Numbered from the stretch's first letter, positions 1-8,151 are shown. The stretch is 64,000 nucleotides of DNA from Lachnospiraceae bacterium (GCA_017614155.1 JAGACK010000051.1:1-64000), one strand, 5' to 3'. Program-made: numbers and translations. The notes: generated by a model from the letters alone, not told the origin.

Positions 1-151
1 CCTTATAAAAGGCTTGCGTAGCAAGGCTTCCTTTTTGACAGCCGGAGAAGAATGAATTAAAATGAGGTATCCAATTTAGGCAAAATCATAATTCTTGGAG
101 CATCTCTACTCTTTTCCAACTGACAACAAGTTTACTCTATCAAAAAAAGTG
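1..151. other. Intergenic start of the window
   Basis: No gene is recognisable here. An imperfect stem around 12-33 (CTTGC/GCAAG arms) is followed by a short T run and could be the tail terminator of a gene lying left of the window. The remainder is AT-rich sequence leading into the glnN promoter. Confidence 0.3.
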
Positions 152-180
152 TTGACAAACGAAAAAAATGAGTTTATAGT
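152..180 (+). promoter_or_regulatory. Sigma70-type promoter of glnN
   Basis: TTGACA at 152-157 and TATAGT at 175-180 with an exact 17-nt spacer. Spacing, both boxes and the following bases closely match the asnB promoter at 29703-29731, which supports a shared control system. Confidence 0.8.
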
Positions 181-198
181 TACGAAACATAAAGAGCA

Positions 199-234
199 AA
201 GGCGCTTTGGACATATGTCCGAGGCGCCTTTTTC
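199..234 (+). promoter_or_regulatory. Promoter-proximal terminator hairpin in the glnN leader
   Basis: Arms 199-212 and 217-230 pair along 14 bp (two G-U wobbles) around a 4-nt loop and run into TTTTTC. This has intrinsic-terminator form but lies only 18 nt after the -10 box and about 80 nt before the glnN start, so full-length transcription would need readthrough or antitermination. A second small hairpin (tttcaggt/acctgaaa, 254-276) lies closer to the ribosome site. Confidence 0.75.
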
Positions 235-313
235 TTTGCGGAGGATCTGCCGGTTTCAGGTGGCGCGGACCTGAAAAACGGAGGACTCCAAAGAAAAAAA
301 GGAGGAAGATCAC

Positions 314-2413
314 ATGGAAAAAAACATCCCGGAACTGTTCGGCAGTCTTGTATTCGGTGACAAGATCATGAGAGACAAGCTCCCGAACGATATGTATAAA
401 GCACTCAGGAAGACGATCGATAATAATACCCACCTTGAACTTGATGTTGCCAATGCAGTAGCGGTAGCGATGAAGGAATGGGCAGTGGAAAACGGAGCAA
501 CGCATTTTACTCACTGGTTCCAGCCGATGATAGGCTACACGGCAGAAAAGCATGACAGCTTCATCTGCCCGGTAGGCCAGGGTGAGGTGATCATGGAGTT
601 TTCCGGCAAGGAGCTGGTAAAGGGAGAGCCTGATGCTTCAAGCTTTCCGTCAGGAGGGATCAGGGCCACATTCGAGGCCAGAGGCTATACGGCATGGGAT
701 CCCACAAGCCCTGCATTTATCAAAGACAAGACACTTTACATCCCGACAGCCTTCTGTTCCTACAGCGGAGAGGCGCTTGACAAAAAGACACCCCTCCTTC
801 GTTCGATGGATGCTATCAGCAAGGAAGCGGTAAAGATACTGAAGCTCCTTGGCAAGGATGATGTGACAAATGTCCTCACCACAGTCGGACCCGAGCAGGA
901 ATACTTCCTCATCGACAAGGAAGATTACAAAAAGAGAAAGGATCTGATATTTACCGGAAGGACTCTTCTGGGCGCGCCTGCTCCCAAAGGTCAGGAGATG
1001 GACGATCACTATTTCGGAAATCTCCGTACAAGGGTTGCCGATTTCATGCATGATCTTGATGAGGAACTCTGGAAGCTCGGTATCCCGGCAAAGACAAAAC
1101 ACAATGAAGTAGCACCGTGTCAGCACGAACTTGCTCCGGTGTTTGATACCACGAATGTGGCAGTCGATCACAACCAGCTGACCATGGAGATCATGAAGAA
1201 GGTTGCCGAAAAGCACGGATATATGTGCCTGCTTCATGAAAAGCCCTTCGCCGGAATAAACGGTTCGGGCAAGCACAACAACTGGTCGCTGACGACAAAC
1301 ACCGGAGAAAACCTCCTGAATCCCGGAAAGACACCGGCAGAGAACACCCAGTTCCTCATTTTCCTTTCGGCGGTAATAAAAGCAGTTGACGAATATGCGG
1401 ATCTTCTGAGGCTTTCAGTTGCAAGCGCGGGAAATGACCACCGTCTTGGCGCAAACGAAGCTCCGCCTGCCATCATTTCGATATTCCTTGGAGATGAGCT
1501 GACAGGCGTCATAGATGCTATAGAAAAGGACGAGTATTTCGGAAAAGTCGAAAAGGTCAGGATGGAGACCGGAGCAAAGGTAATCCCGCATTTTACAAAG
1601 GATACCACTGACAGGAACCGTACATCGCCCTTTGCCTTTACGGGAAATAAGTTCGAGTTCAGGTCTCTGGGCTCAAGCGTTTCGATAGCCGGACCGAATA
1701 TCATGCTCAATACATCAGTAGCGGAAGCGCTCAGCCAGTTCTATGAGGTCCTGAAGGATGTGAAGCCCGAAGATATGGATGATGCCGTACACAAGCTTGT
1801 GAAGGATACGGTCATCAGGCACAAAAGGATCATTTTCAACGGCAACGGATATACGCAGGAATGGGTCGATGAGGCTGCAAAGAGGGGACTGTACAATCTG
1901 AAGTCCACACCGGATGCCATGGGTGCTCTGATTGCAGAGAAGAATGTGAAGATGTTCATAAAGCACGGTATTTATTCCGAGACAGAGCTTCATTCAAGAT
2001 ATGAGATAAGGATTGAAAACTATACCAAGACTCTTCATATCGAGGCCCTGACATTAAAGGATATGGTACTCAAGCAGTTTGCTCCTTCGCTTTCCGCATA
2101 TATCGATGACCTGACCGAATCGGTGCTTTCAAGAAAGCAGCTCGGGATCGACGCAGGCTGTGAGACCCAGACCGATCTGATAAAGAAGCTTGCAGGTTAT
2201 TATGATGAAGTAATAAAAGCGACAAAGAAGCTTTCCGAGGATACGGAAAAGGCTGAGAGCATGGAAGCTGATATTGAGCAGGCGAAATTCTATCATGATG
2301 TGGTGCTTTCCGATATGGACGAGGTCAGAAAGTCTGCGGATGCTGCAGAACCGCTCCTGCCTGAAGGATACCTGCCGTATCCGACCTATGAGGAGATGCT
2401 TTTCTATATCTGA
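314..2413 (+). CDS. glnN: Glutamine synthetase type III
   Basis: ATP-dependent ligation of ammonia to glutamate, giving glutamine, in the cytoplasm. The length of 699 residues matches the GSIII family (about 700-730) and is far longer than GSI (about 440) or GSII. Recognisable family stretches include VGPEQEYFLID, NEVAPCQHELAPVFDT, GINGSGKHNNWSL and NDHRLGANEAPPAIIS, which hold glutamate- and metal-binding residues. The ATG follows GGAGG at 301-305 with 8-nt spacing. It lies directly upstream of the ammonium transporter and has a promoter plus leader terminator. A second, type I, synthetase (glnA) lies at 42325, so the strain carries two unrelated GS classes in one region. Identification is secure from the sequence; the regulatory link is inferred. 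Confidence 0.96.
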   Translation: MEKNIPELFGSLVFGDKIMRDKLPNDMYKALRKTIDNNTHLELDVANAVAVAMKEWAVENGATHFTHWFQPMIGYTAEKHDSFICPVGQGEVIMEFSGKELVKGEPDASSFPSGGIRATFEARGYTAWDPTSPAFIKDKTLYIPTAFCSYSGEALDKKTPLLRSMDAISKEAVKILKLLGKDDVTNVLTTVGPEQEYFLIDKEDYKKRKDLIFTGRTLLGAPAPKGQEMDDHYFGNLRTRVADFMHDLDEELWKLGIPAKTKHNEVAPCQHELAPVFDTTNVAVDHNQLTMEIMKKVAEKHGYMCLLHEKPFAGINGSGKHNNWSLTTNTGENLLNPGKTPAENTQFLIFLSAVIKAVDEYADLLRLSVASAGNDHRLGANEAPPAIISIFLGDELTGVIDAIEKDEYFGKVEKVRMETGAKVIPHFTKDTTDRNRTSPFAFTGNKFEFRSLGSSVSIAGPNIMLNTSVAEALSQFYEVLKDVKPEDMDDAVHKLVKDTVIRHKRIIFNGNGYTQEWVDEAAKRGLYNLKSTPDAMGALIAEKNVKMFIKHGIYSETELHSRYEIRIENYTKTLHIEALTLKDMVLKQFAPSLSAYIDDLTESVLSRKQLGIDAGCETQTDLIKKLAGYYDEVIKATKKLSEDTEKAESMEADIEQAKFYHDVVLSDMDEVRKSADAAEPLLPEGYLPYPTYEEMLFYI

Positions 2414-2439
2414 GATACGATAAAATACTGATTTACGCA

Positions 2440-2477
2440 AAGGCGCGTTCCCTTAAAAAAGGGGAGGCGCCTTTTTC
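2440..2477 (+). terminator. Terminator/attenuator hairpin between glnN and amt
   Basis: Arms 2440-2454 and 2459-2473 form 14 pairs with one G-G mismatch around an AAAA loop, followed by TTTC. The stem base aaggcgc/gcgcctt is the same as in the glnN and asnB leaders. It may simply end glnN transcripts, or it may meter readthrough into amt, for which no strong separate promoter is visible. Confidence 0.75.
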
Positions 2478-2505
2478 GTAATAAAAAACAGAGGAGGAAA
2501 AAATT

Positions 2506-4260
2506 ATGGCAAAAGAGATTCTTGAAGCTATCAACAGTGAAGTGTACGGCGTCTGGTTTTTGATAGGCGCGGCGCTGGTTTTCTGGATGCAGGCCGGATT
2601 TGCGATGTGTGAGGCCGGATTTACGAGAGCAAAAAACTCAGGAAATATCATCATGAAGAACCTCATGGATTTCTGTATAGGAACTGTCATGTGGTTCATC
2701 TGCGGAGCATCGCTGATGCTCGGCGAGAACATGCTCGGAGGTTTTGCGGGACAGTTTTCATTTGATGTTTTCGGAAACTACGGAAGTTTTGATTATTCGG
2801 GATTTGTCTTTAACCTTGTGTTCTGCGCAACGACCGCAACGATCGTTTCCGGCTCCATGGCAGAGAGGACAAAGTTTTCATCATACTGTATATACTCGGC
2901 AGTGATATCCGCCATCATATATCCGATAGAAGCGCACTGGACATGGGGCGGAGGATTTCTTGCCCAGTGGGGATTCCATGATTACGCCGGTTCAAACTGT
3001 ATCCATATGGTGGGCGGCATTTGCGCGCTGATCGGCGCATGGATGCTCGGTCCCCGTATCGGAAAATTCGTGAAGGATAAAGAAGGAAAGGTAACAAAGA
3101 TCAACGCGTTCCCCGGACACAACCTTGTCATCGCAGCGCTCGGTGTGTTTATCCTCTGGCTTGGCTGGTACGGATTTAACGGCGCAGCAGCAACAGATGT
3201 CCCGACGCTCGGATCTATCTTCCTTACGACCACTGTGGCGCCTGCAGTCGCAACTGTAGTATGTATGATCTTTACCTGGGTCAAATACGGCAAGCCTGAT
3301 GTTTCGATGTGTCTGAACGCATCGCTTGCAGGACTCGTAGCGATAACAGCTCCCTGTGATGTGACGGACTGCGCAGGAGCAGCCATCATCGGAGCAGTTG
3401 CAGGAGTTCTGGTAGTATTCGGAGTATGGTTCTGTGACAATGTAATCCATGTTGATGACCCTGTCGGAGCAGTTGCGGTCCACATGTTCAACGGTATCTG
3501 GGGAACTATCGCAGTCGGTCTATTTGCCACTGCTTCAGCGCCCGGATTTGAATCCGCAGGCATAACCGAAGGTCTTTTCTACGGCGGTGGAGTTGCGCAG
3601 CTTATCAAACAGTTTGGAGGCATGGGAGTGACCATCGCCTGGACGGTAGTAACTATAATCATAACCTATACGCTAATCAAAAAATTCAACGGCCTTCGTG
3701 TATCCGAGGAAGAGGAGATAACCGGACTTGACCGCACCGAGCACGGACTTACGAGCGCCTATGCAGGATTTTCCATCATGGATATTTCAAACACCATGAC
3801 CATGGAGGTAAATGAGAACACGAGTCTCGGACAGGATGAATATGAGGATGCGACAAAAGCCCAGAAGGATGCGGCTGTGAAGGTTGTGAATGCGTTCCCT
3901 GATACAGGCATCAGCAAGGTTGTCATCATCGCTAGGCTTTCAAGATATGACGCTTTAAGAAAAGCCATGAACGATCTCGGCGTGACCGGAATGACGGTTA
4001 CCCAGGTCATGGGCTGCGGCATCCAGAAGGGCGCCGGTGAGAAATACCGTGGAGTAGAAGTGGATGCGACTCTGCTTCCGAAGGTTAAAGTAGAAGTGGT
4101 TGTCAGCAAGATCCCGGTAGAGTCGGTCATTGCAGCTGCAAAGAAGACGCTCTATACCGGTCATATCGGAGACGGAAAGATATTTGTCTATCCTGTTGAA
4201 AAGGTTGTAAAGATCAGGACAGGCGAGGAAGACTTCGACGCCCTCCAGGATGTGGAATGA
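2506..4260 (+). CDS. amt: Ammonium transporter fused to a C-terminal PII signalling domain
   Basis: Inner-membrane Amt/Rh channel for ammonium uptake. Residues about 1-400 are the hydrophobic Amt core, with family stretches such as WMQAGFAMCEAGF, AHWTWGGGFL and DDPVGAVAVHMFNG. Residues about 455-584 form a complete PII (GlnB/GlnK) domain, with the T-loop GCGIQKGAGEKYRGVEVD, then LPKVKVEVVV and HIGDGKIFVYPVEKVVKIRTGE. GlnK normally is a separate protein that plugs Amt when nitrogen is plentiful; here gating and sensing are on one chain. The ATG follows GAGGAGG. A terminator follows at 4272-4313. Fused Amt-PII proteins are known from some clostridia; both domains here look intact. Confidence 0.95.
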   Translation: MAKEILEAINSEVYGVWFLIGAALVFWMQAGFAMCEAGFTRAKNSGNIIMKNLMDFCIGTVMWFICGASLMLGENMLGGFAGQFSFDVFGNYGSFDYSGFVFNLVFCATTATIVSGSMAERTKFSSYCIYSAVISAIIYPIEAHWTWGGGFLAQWGFHDYAGSNCIHMVGGICALIGAWMLGPRIGKFVKDKEGKVTKINAFPGHNLVIAALGVFILWLGWYGFNGAAATDVPTLGSIFLTTTVAPAVATVVCMIFTWVKYGKPDVSMCLNASLAGLVAITAPCDVTDCAGAAIIGAVAGVLVVFGVWFCDNVIHVDDPVGAVAVHMFNGIWGTIAVGLFATASAPGFESAGITEGLFYGGGVAQLIKQFGGMGVTIAWTVVTIIITYTLIKKFNGLRVSEEEEITGLDRTEHGLTSAYAGFSIMDISNTMTMEVNENTSLGQDEYEDATKAQKDAAVKVVNAFPDTGISKVVIIARLSRYDALRKAMNDLGVTGMTVTQVMGCGIQKGAGEKYRGVEVDATLLPKVKVEVVVSKIPVESVIAAAKKTLYTGHIGDGKIFVYPVEKVVKIRTGEEDFDALQDVE

Positions 4261-4271
4261 TAATAAAAAAT

Positions 4272-4313
4272 GAGTCAGGGTATGTCAGGGTGACGTATCT
4301 CTGACTCGTTTTA
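4272..4313 (+). terminator. Terminator after amt
   Basis: Arms gagtcag (4272-4278) and ctgactc (4301-4307) enclose a loop that can pair further internally, and are followed by gtttta. It ends the glnN-amt unit. Confidence 0.6.
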
Positions 4314-4349
4314 TGTCAACTATATTCGTTCGATATGTTCCACGCAACC
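4303..4349. repeat. Dispersed repeat, copy 1
   Basis: Positions 4330-4349 are identical over 20 bp to 11347-11366. Flanking similarity extends about 27 bp to the left in both copies (gactc, ttttat, tcaa, tat). Both copies lie just after the 3' end of a gene. Its role is unknown. Confidence 0.6.
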
Positions 4350-4364
4350 CGTTCTAAATAATAG

Positions 4365-4393
4365 TTGACAGATGCAGACATAGTGTTTATTAT
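4365..4393 (+). promoter_or_regulatory. Promoter of the pheA attenuator
   Basis: TTGACA at 4365-4370, a 17-nt spacer, and TATTAT at 4388-4393. Transcription would start near 4400, about 20 nt before the leader peptide. Confidence 0.75.
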
Positions 4394-4421
4394 ATGCAGG
4401 TAGTTTTTTATTGAGAGAACA

Positions 4422-4511
4422 ATGATCATGAACAGACTGATATGTATGACAACAGCATCTTTTGCCTTTTTCTTTACCTTTACCCCGGACCGGTGTAAGG
4501 GCGATTTGTGA
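4422..4511 (+). CDS. Phenylalanine-rich leader peptide (PheL-like)
   Basis: A 29-codon frame, from ATG 4422 (alternative ATG 4428) to TGA 4509, whose residues 14-20 read FAFFFTF: five Phe codons in seven. This strongly resembles the FFFAFFFTF stretch of the enterobacterial pheA leader peptide PheL. It lies between a good promoter and a terminator directly ahead of the prephenate dehydratase gene, as expected for a ribosome-stalling sensor of Phe-tRNA. The ribosome site is weak (GAGAG at 4413-4417). The peptide itself probably has no function after synthesis. Confidence 0.8.
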   Translation: MIMNRLICMTTASFAFFFTFTPDRCKGDL

Positions 4512-4572
4512 TGTGCGAAAGATCATGAGTTGAGCTTACAGGCGGTCCGGAAAAAGAATCCGGACCGCTTTT
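4485..4572 (+). promoter_or_regulatory. Attenuator of pheA: mutually exclusive antiterminator and terminator
   Basis: Segment X (4485-4499, over the end of the leader frame) is complementary to segment Y (4535-4550). Segment Y also contains the left arm (4542-4550, gcggtccgg) of a perfect 9-bp terminator whose right arm is 4560-4568, followed by TTTT. A ribosome stalled on the Phe codons would leave X free to pair with Y, blocking the terminator. A ribosome reaching the stop codon would cover X and let the terminator form. Confidence 0.8.
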
Positions 4573-4601
4573 CATTTTTCGGAAAGGAGCACAGACAGTA
4601 A

Positions 4602-5156
4602 ATGAAAAAGGTGGCTTACAGCGGGATAGAAGGAGCGTTTGCACATGTTGCCGCACGGAGGCTGTTTCCCGACGCGATATATGTTTCCCATGGAAATTTC
4701 AGGGATGCATATGAAGCGGTTGAAAAGGAAGAATGTGATGCGGCGGTCCTTCCTGTCGAGAACAGCTACGCGGGAAAGGTTGAAGAGGTCATGAAGCTTT
4801 TGTCAGAGGGGACTCTGCATGTCAATACCGAGTACGAGCTTCAGATCATACAGAACCTCCTGGGCGTACGCGGGAGCAGCATCCGTGACATAAAAAAGGT
4901 CATCAGCCAGTCAAAGGCGCTGGAGCAGTGTGATGAATACATAAAAGAAAAGGGCTATGAAACTGAAGAGGCGGTCAACACTGCGATGGCAGCAAGACAG
5001 GTCGCAAGGGATCAGAAGATGTCCGTGGCAGCCATAGCAAGTCTTGAGGTGGCAGCCATCTACGGGCTTAAGGTTTTGGAAGAACACATCAATACAAGGG
5101 ATGACAATACAACAAAGTTTGTTGTCGTATCACGGACGGAAGGTACATTCGTATAA
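4602..5156 (+). CDS. pheA: Prephenate dehydratase, catalytic domain only
   Basis: Converts prephenate to phenylpyruvate in phenylalanine synthesis. The 184 residues cover the periplasmic-binding-like PDT catalytic domain, with VAYSGIEGAFAH at the N terminus, LPVENSYAG in the middle and the catalytic-region stretch NTTKFVVVSR at the end. The common form of this last motif is TRF; here it is TKF. Most monofunctional PDTs are about 270-290 residues, with an ACT domain after this point that binds Phe. Here the frame stops right after the catalytic domain, so allosteric Phe inhibition through ACT is probably absent and control may rest on the upstream attenuator. It is followed 42 nt later by DAHP synthase. 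The ribosome site GGAAAGGAG is good. Confidence 0.92.
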   Translation: MKKVAYSGIEGAFAHVAARRLFPDAIYVSHGNFRDAYEAVEKEECDAAVLPVENSYAGKVEEVMKLLSEGTLHVNTEYELQIIQNLLGVRGSSIRDIKKVISQSKALEQCDEYIKEKGYETEEAVNTAMAARQVARDQKMSVAAIASLEVAAIYGLKVLEEHINTRDDNTTKFVVVSRTEGTFV

Positions 5157-5198
5157 TAAAAACAGGGAAAAAGAATACCCGGAGGAAGGAGAAAAAAC

Positions 5199-6230
5199 AT
5201 GGGAATGGCTTATGAAAGGCAGCTTGCGATACCGGCGGAGCTCAAGGAGATGTATCCTCTTACAGCAAAGATGAACGAGACGATACAGGAAAAAAAGGCG
5301 GAACTCATATCAATATTTGAGGGCAGGAGCGACAGGCTCATTCTTATTATAGGACCGTGCTCCGCAGACAATGAGGATTCCGTCATGGAATACATATGGA
5401 GGCTCATACCGGTCCAGGAAAAGGTGAAGGAAAAGATCTTCATCGTCCCGAGGATATATACAAATAAGCCGAGGACTACTGCCGCAGGCTACAAGGGAAT
5501 GCTCCATCAGCCCGATCCGACCGAAAAACCCAATCTGTTCAAAGGCATCGAGGCAACACGCCATCTGCATATGCGTGCCGTTATGGAGACAGGGTTTGCC
5601 TGTGCCGATGAGATGCTTTATACGGAAAACTATGCATACCTTGATGATCTTCTTGTGTATGTCGCCGTCGGAGCGCGTTCCGTCGAGGATCAGCAGCACA
5701 GGCTAACATCCAGCGGGATCAGTGTTCCGGTGGGGATGAAAAACCCGACTTCGGGAGATTACCGTGTGATGCTCAACGCGATAAGTGCGGCACAGAACGG
5801 ACATACATTCATATACCGCGGATGGCAGGTACATTCCGACGGAAACAGGCACACCCATGCAATCCTTAGAGGCTATACGGATCAGCACGGTACCATGAGA
5901 CCGAATTATCATTATGAAGATCTCGTGCGGTTATGCGACTGTTATGATGAAATGGAGCTGGTCAACCCGGGTCTTATTGTTGACACCAATCATTGCAATT
6001 CAAACAAGAATCCGTTTGAACAGACAAGGATAGTCAAGGAGGTCCTTCATTCGGCAAGACATGATGAGCGCATAGCGGATATCCTCAAAGGCTTCATGAT
6101 AGAAAGCTATCTGGAGGACGGAGCCCAGGAACCCGGAGGAGGATGCTACGGCAAGTCCATCACCGACCCGTGCCTCGGGTGGGATAAGACCGAAAAACTC
6201 ATATACGAGATCGCGGACCTTCTACCCTGA
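5199..6230 (+). CDS. aroF: 3-deoxy-7-phosphoheptulonate (DAHP) synthase, AroF/G/H type
   Basis: Condenses phosphoenolpyruvate with erythrose 4-phosphate, the first step of the shikimate pathway. At 343 residues it fits the E. coli-type (class I alpha) enzymes. Visible motifs are LILIIGPCSADN, the PEP-site KPRTT, VAVGARSVEDQQHR, VPVGMKNPTSG, VDTNHCNSNKNP and the metal-site region near SYLEDGAQEPGG. The ATG follows AAGGAG. It is co-directional with pheA and probably controlled by the same attenuator. The sequence does not say which aromatic end product inhibits it, so the aroF symbol denotes the family only. Confidence 0.92.
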   Translation: MGMAYERQLAIPAELKEMYPLTAKMNETIQEKKAELISIFEGRSDRLILIIGPCSADNEDSVMEYIWRLIPVQEKVKEKIFIVPRIYTNKPRTTAAGYKGMLHQPDPTEKPNLFKGIEATRHLHMRAVMETGFACADEMLYTENYAYLDDLLVYVAVGARSVEDQQHRLTSSGISVPVGMKNPTSGDYRVMLNAISAAQNGHTFIYRGWQVHSDGNRHTHAILRGYTDQHGTMRPNYHYEDLVRLCDCYDEMELVNPGLIVDTNHCNSNKNPFEQTRIVKEVLHSARHDERIADILKGFMIESYLEDGAQEPGGGCYGKSITDPCLGWDKTEKLIYEIADLLP

Positions 6231-6280
6231 TATAGGCTGAGGCTATAACCGTCGATAGGCAGGATGATGAACGAATTGCG

Positions 6281-6318
6281 AAAAACCTATTGACCCTATA
6301 GGTTGAATGGAATAGAAT
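6281..6318 (+). promoter_or_regulatory. metY promoter with operator-like inverted repeat
   Basis: TTGACC at 6290-6295, a 17-nt spacer, and TAGAAT at 6313-6318. An inverted repeat CCTAT...ATAGG (6286-6302) covers the -35 box. The same layout, AAAAACCTA-N8-ATAGG, occurs at the metN promoter (11716-11737), suggesting one repressor for both. Confidence 0.65.
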
Positions 6319-6376
6319 CTGTATCAACACATGAACGTTCGTAAAACAAATCATTATAAACAGGGAGGAAAAAAAC

Positions 6377-7660
6377 ATGAGTGATTACAGATTTGAAACA
6401 TTACAGTTACACGTAGGACAGGAGCAGGCTGATCCGGCAACGGATTCGAGAGCGGTACCGATTTATCAGACTACTTCATATGTTTTCCATAACAGCAAAC
6501 ATGCTGCAGACAGATTCGGTCTTGCCGATGCGGGCAACATCTATGGAAGACTTACGAACACAACACAGGATGTCCTTGAAAGAAGGATAGCTGCCCTGGA
6601 AGGCGGAAGCGCAGCACTTGCAGTAGCATCCGGCGCCGCAGCCATCACCTATACGATCGAGGCACTTGCCGCAAACGGCGGACACATAGTAGCACAGAAG
6701 ACGATCTACGGCGGCTCCTACAATCTGCTGGCACATACTCTTCCGCAGTACGGGATAGAGACCACATTCGTAAATGCCCATGACTTAAGCGAGGTAGAAG
6801 GTGCGATAAAGGATAATACAAGAGCTATCTACCTGGAAACTCTTGGAAATCCCAACAGCGACATACCTGATGTTGATGCTATAGCTGAAATAGCACACAA
6901 GCACGGACTTCCGCTCGTGATAGACAATACCTTCGGCACCCCGTATCTTTTCCGTCCGATAGAGCACGGCGCAGATATAGTTGTACATTCTGCTACAAAA
7001 TTCATCGGAGGCCACGGCACTACTCTTGGCGGACTGATCATCGAATCCGGAAAATTTGACTGGAAGGCAAGCGGGAAATATCCCGGTATCGCAGCACCCA
7101 ATCCGAGCTATCACGGAGTATCATTCTATGATGTTGTCGGACCCGCAGCCTTTGTGACATATATACGTGCTATCCTCCTGCGCGATACCGGATCTACGAT
7201 ATCACCCTTCAATGCATTCCTGCTCCTGCAGGGCATTGAGACACTTTCATTGAGGCTTGAAAGACATGCAGAGAACACCGCAAAGGTTGTAGAATTCCTG
7301 AGCAAGCATCCTCAGGTCGAAAAGGTCGATCATCCGTCGCTTCCTGATCATCCCGACCATGAGCTGTACAAAAAGTATTTCCCCAATGGCGGTGGCTCGA
7401 TCTTTACTTTCAGGATCAAGGGCGGACAGGATGAAGCATGGAAGTTTATCGACAATCTGAAGATATTCTCACTGCTTGCAAATGTGGCAGATGTAAAGAG
7501 TCTGGTCATCCATCCAGCATCGACCACGCACTCCCAGCTGTCCGAAGCGGAGCTTGCCGATCAGGGCATATTCCCGAACACGATCAGGCTTTCGATCGGA
7601 ACAGAGCATATAGACGATATCATCGCGGATCTTGAGAAAGGATTTGCGGCAGCAAAGTAA
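6377..7660 (+). CDS. metY: O-acetylhomoserine sulfhydrylase (aminocarboxypropyltransferase)
   Basis: A PLP enzyme making homocysteine (or methionine) from O-acetylhomoserine plus sulfide (or methanethiol). At 427 residues it has the usual length of the MetY branch of the Cys/Met metabolism family; gamma-synthases and lyases are about 380-400. The N-terminal ETLQLHVGQEQADP and the insert around KYPGIAAPNPSYHG are typical of this branch. The PLP lysine is K208 in SATKFIGGHGTT. The ATG follows GGGAGG. It has its own promoter and a convergent terminator shared with the Rrf2 gene. Confidence 0.93.
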   Translation: MSDYRFETLQLHVGQEQADPATDSRAVPIYQTTSYVFHNSKHAADRFGLADAGNIYGRLTNTTQDVLERRIAALEGGSAALAVASGAAAITYTIEALAANGGHIVAQKTIYGGSYNLLAHTLPQYGIETTFVNAHDLSEVEGAIKDNTRAIYLETLGNPNSDIPDVDAIAEIAHKHGLPLVIDNTFGTPYLFRPIEHGADIVVHSATKFIGGHGTTLGGLIIESGKFDWKASGKYPGIAAPNPSYHGVSFYDVVGPAAFVTYIRAILLRDTGSTISPFNAFLLLQGIETLSLRLERHAENTAKVVEFLSKHPQVEKVDHPSLPDHPDHELYKKYFPNGGGSIFTFRIKGGQDEAWKFIDNLKIFSLLANVADVKSLVIHPASTTHSQLSEAELADQGIFPNTIRLSIGTEHIDDIIADLEKGFAAAK

Positions 7661-7678
7661 AGAATGCATAATAAAAAC

Positions 7679-7710
7679 GAGCGGCCTCATATGAGGTCGC
7701 TCAGTTTTTT
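7679..7710. terminator. Bidirectional terminator between metY and the Rrf2 gene
   Basis: Arms 7679-7690 and 7691-7702 pair along 12 positions with one wobble. An A run lies on the left and a T run on the right, so it can end transcripts from both sides. It overlaps the last codons of the Rrf2 gene. Confidence 0.75.
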
Positions 7711-8082
7711 CTGATAGAAGAAATCATGGACAAGCTCATCGTATTCTTTCCAAAGAGAAAGAGTCTCACATTTTCTTTTGCGCGGACACTTATAATGCTT
7801 GTCTGCAAGACAGGCTACGGGAGACAGGGTCCCTTCCATCAGCTCGATGATCTCGCCGATCGTATATTTTTCAGGCCGTCTGGTCAGCATGTATCCTCCG
7901 CCTTTGCCGCTTGTACCCGTGATAAGTCCGCCGGTCACCATATCCTTCACGATTATCTCCAGATATTTTTTTGAGATCTCCTGCCGGGCTGCAATGTCCT
8001 TTAACGGCGTACGCTCATACGGGTCCTGTTTTGCCAGGTCAAGCATTACTCTGAGCGCGTATCTTCCTTTTGTTGATATCAT
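7687..8082 (-). CDS. Rrf2-family transcriptional regulator (CymR-like by context)
   Basis: A DNA-binding repressor of the Rrf2 family. The 131 residues from MISTKGRYALRVM contain the winged helix (DIAARQEISKKYLEIIV, then the GTSGKGGGYML wing) and a C-terminal Cys trio, C91, C99 and C105 (CLADKHYKCPRKRKC), of the kind that holds an Fe-S cluster in IscR/NsrR relatives. The start at 8082 is preferred over an upstream ATG at 8136 because GGAGGGG at 8091-8097 precedes it and the family begins with this sequence. It lies between metY and the mccBA-like pair, so a cysteine/methionine repressor role like B. subtilis CymR is likely, though CymR itself lacks the Cys trio. Confidence 0.88.
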   Translation of the reverse strand: MISTKGRYALRVMLDLAKQDPYERTPLKDIAARQEISKKYLEIIVKDMVTGGLITGTSGKGGGYMLTRRPEKYTIGEIIELMEGTLSPVACLADKHYKCPRKRKCETLSLWKEYDELVHDFFYQKKLSDLI

Positions 8083-8151
8083 AATTATATCCCCTCCATA
8101 AAACCTATAATACAACAAGGTAAGTAGGTAATTCAAGTGGAAAATACATTA
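8083..8151. promoter_or_regulatory. Probable promoter region of the Rrf2 gene
   Basis: On the minus strand, TTGAAT, an 18-nt spacer and TATTAT precede the gene. The half-sites ACCTACTT and ATAGGT flank the promoter and resemble the metN operator ACCTACTT...ATAGG, suggesting autoregulation. Confidence 0.4.

Noticed and set aside
199..234. ANTAR dual-hexaloop target in the glnN leader
   Set aside because: Only one long hairpin with a 4-nt loop fits between the promoter and the T run; no paired hexaloop stems are visible.
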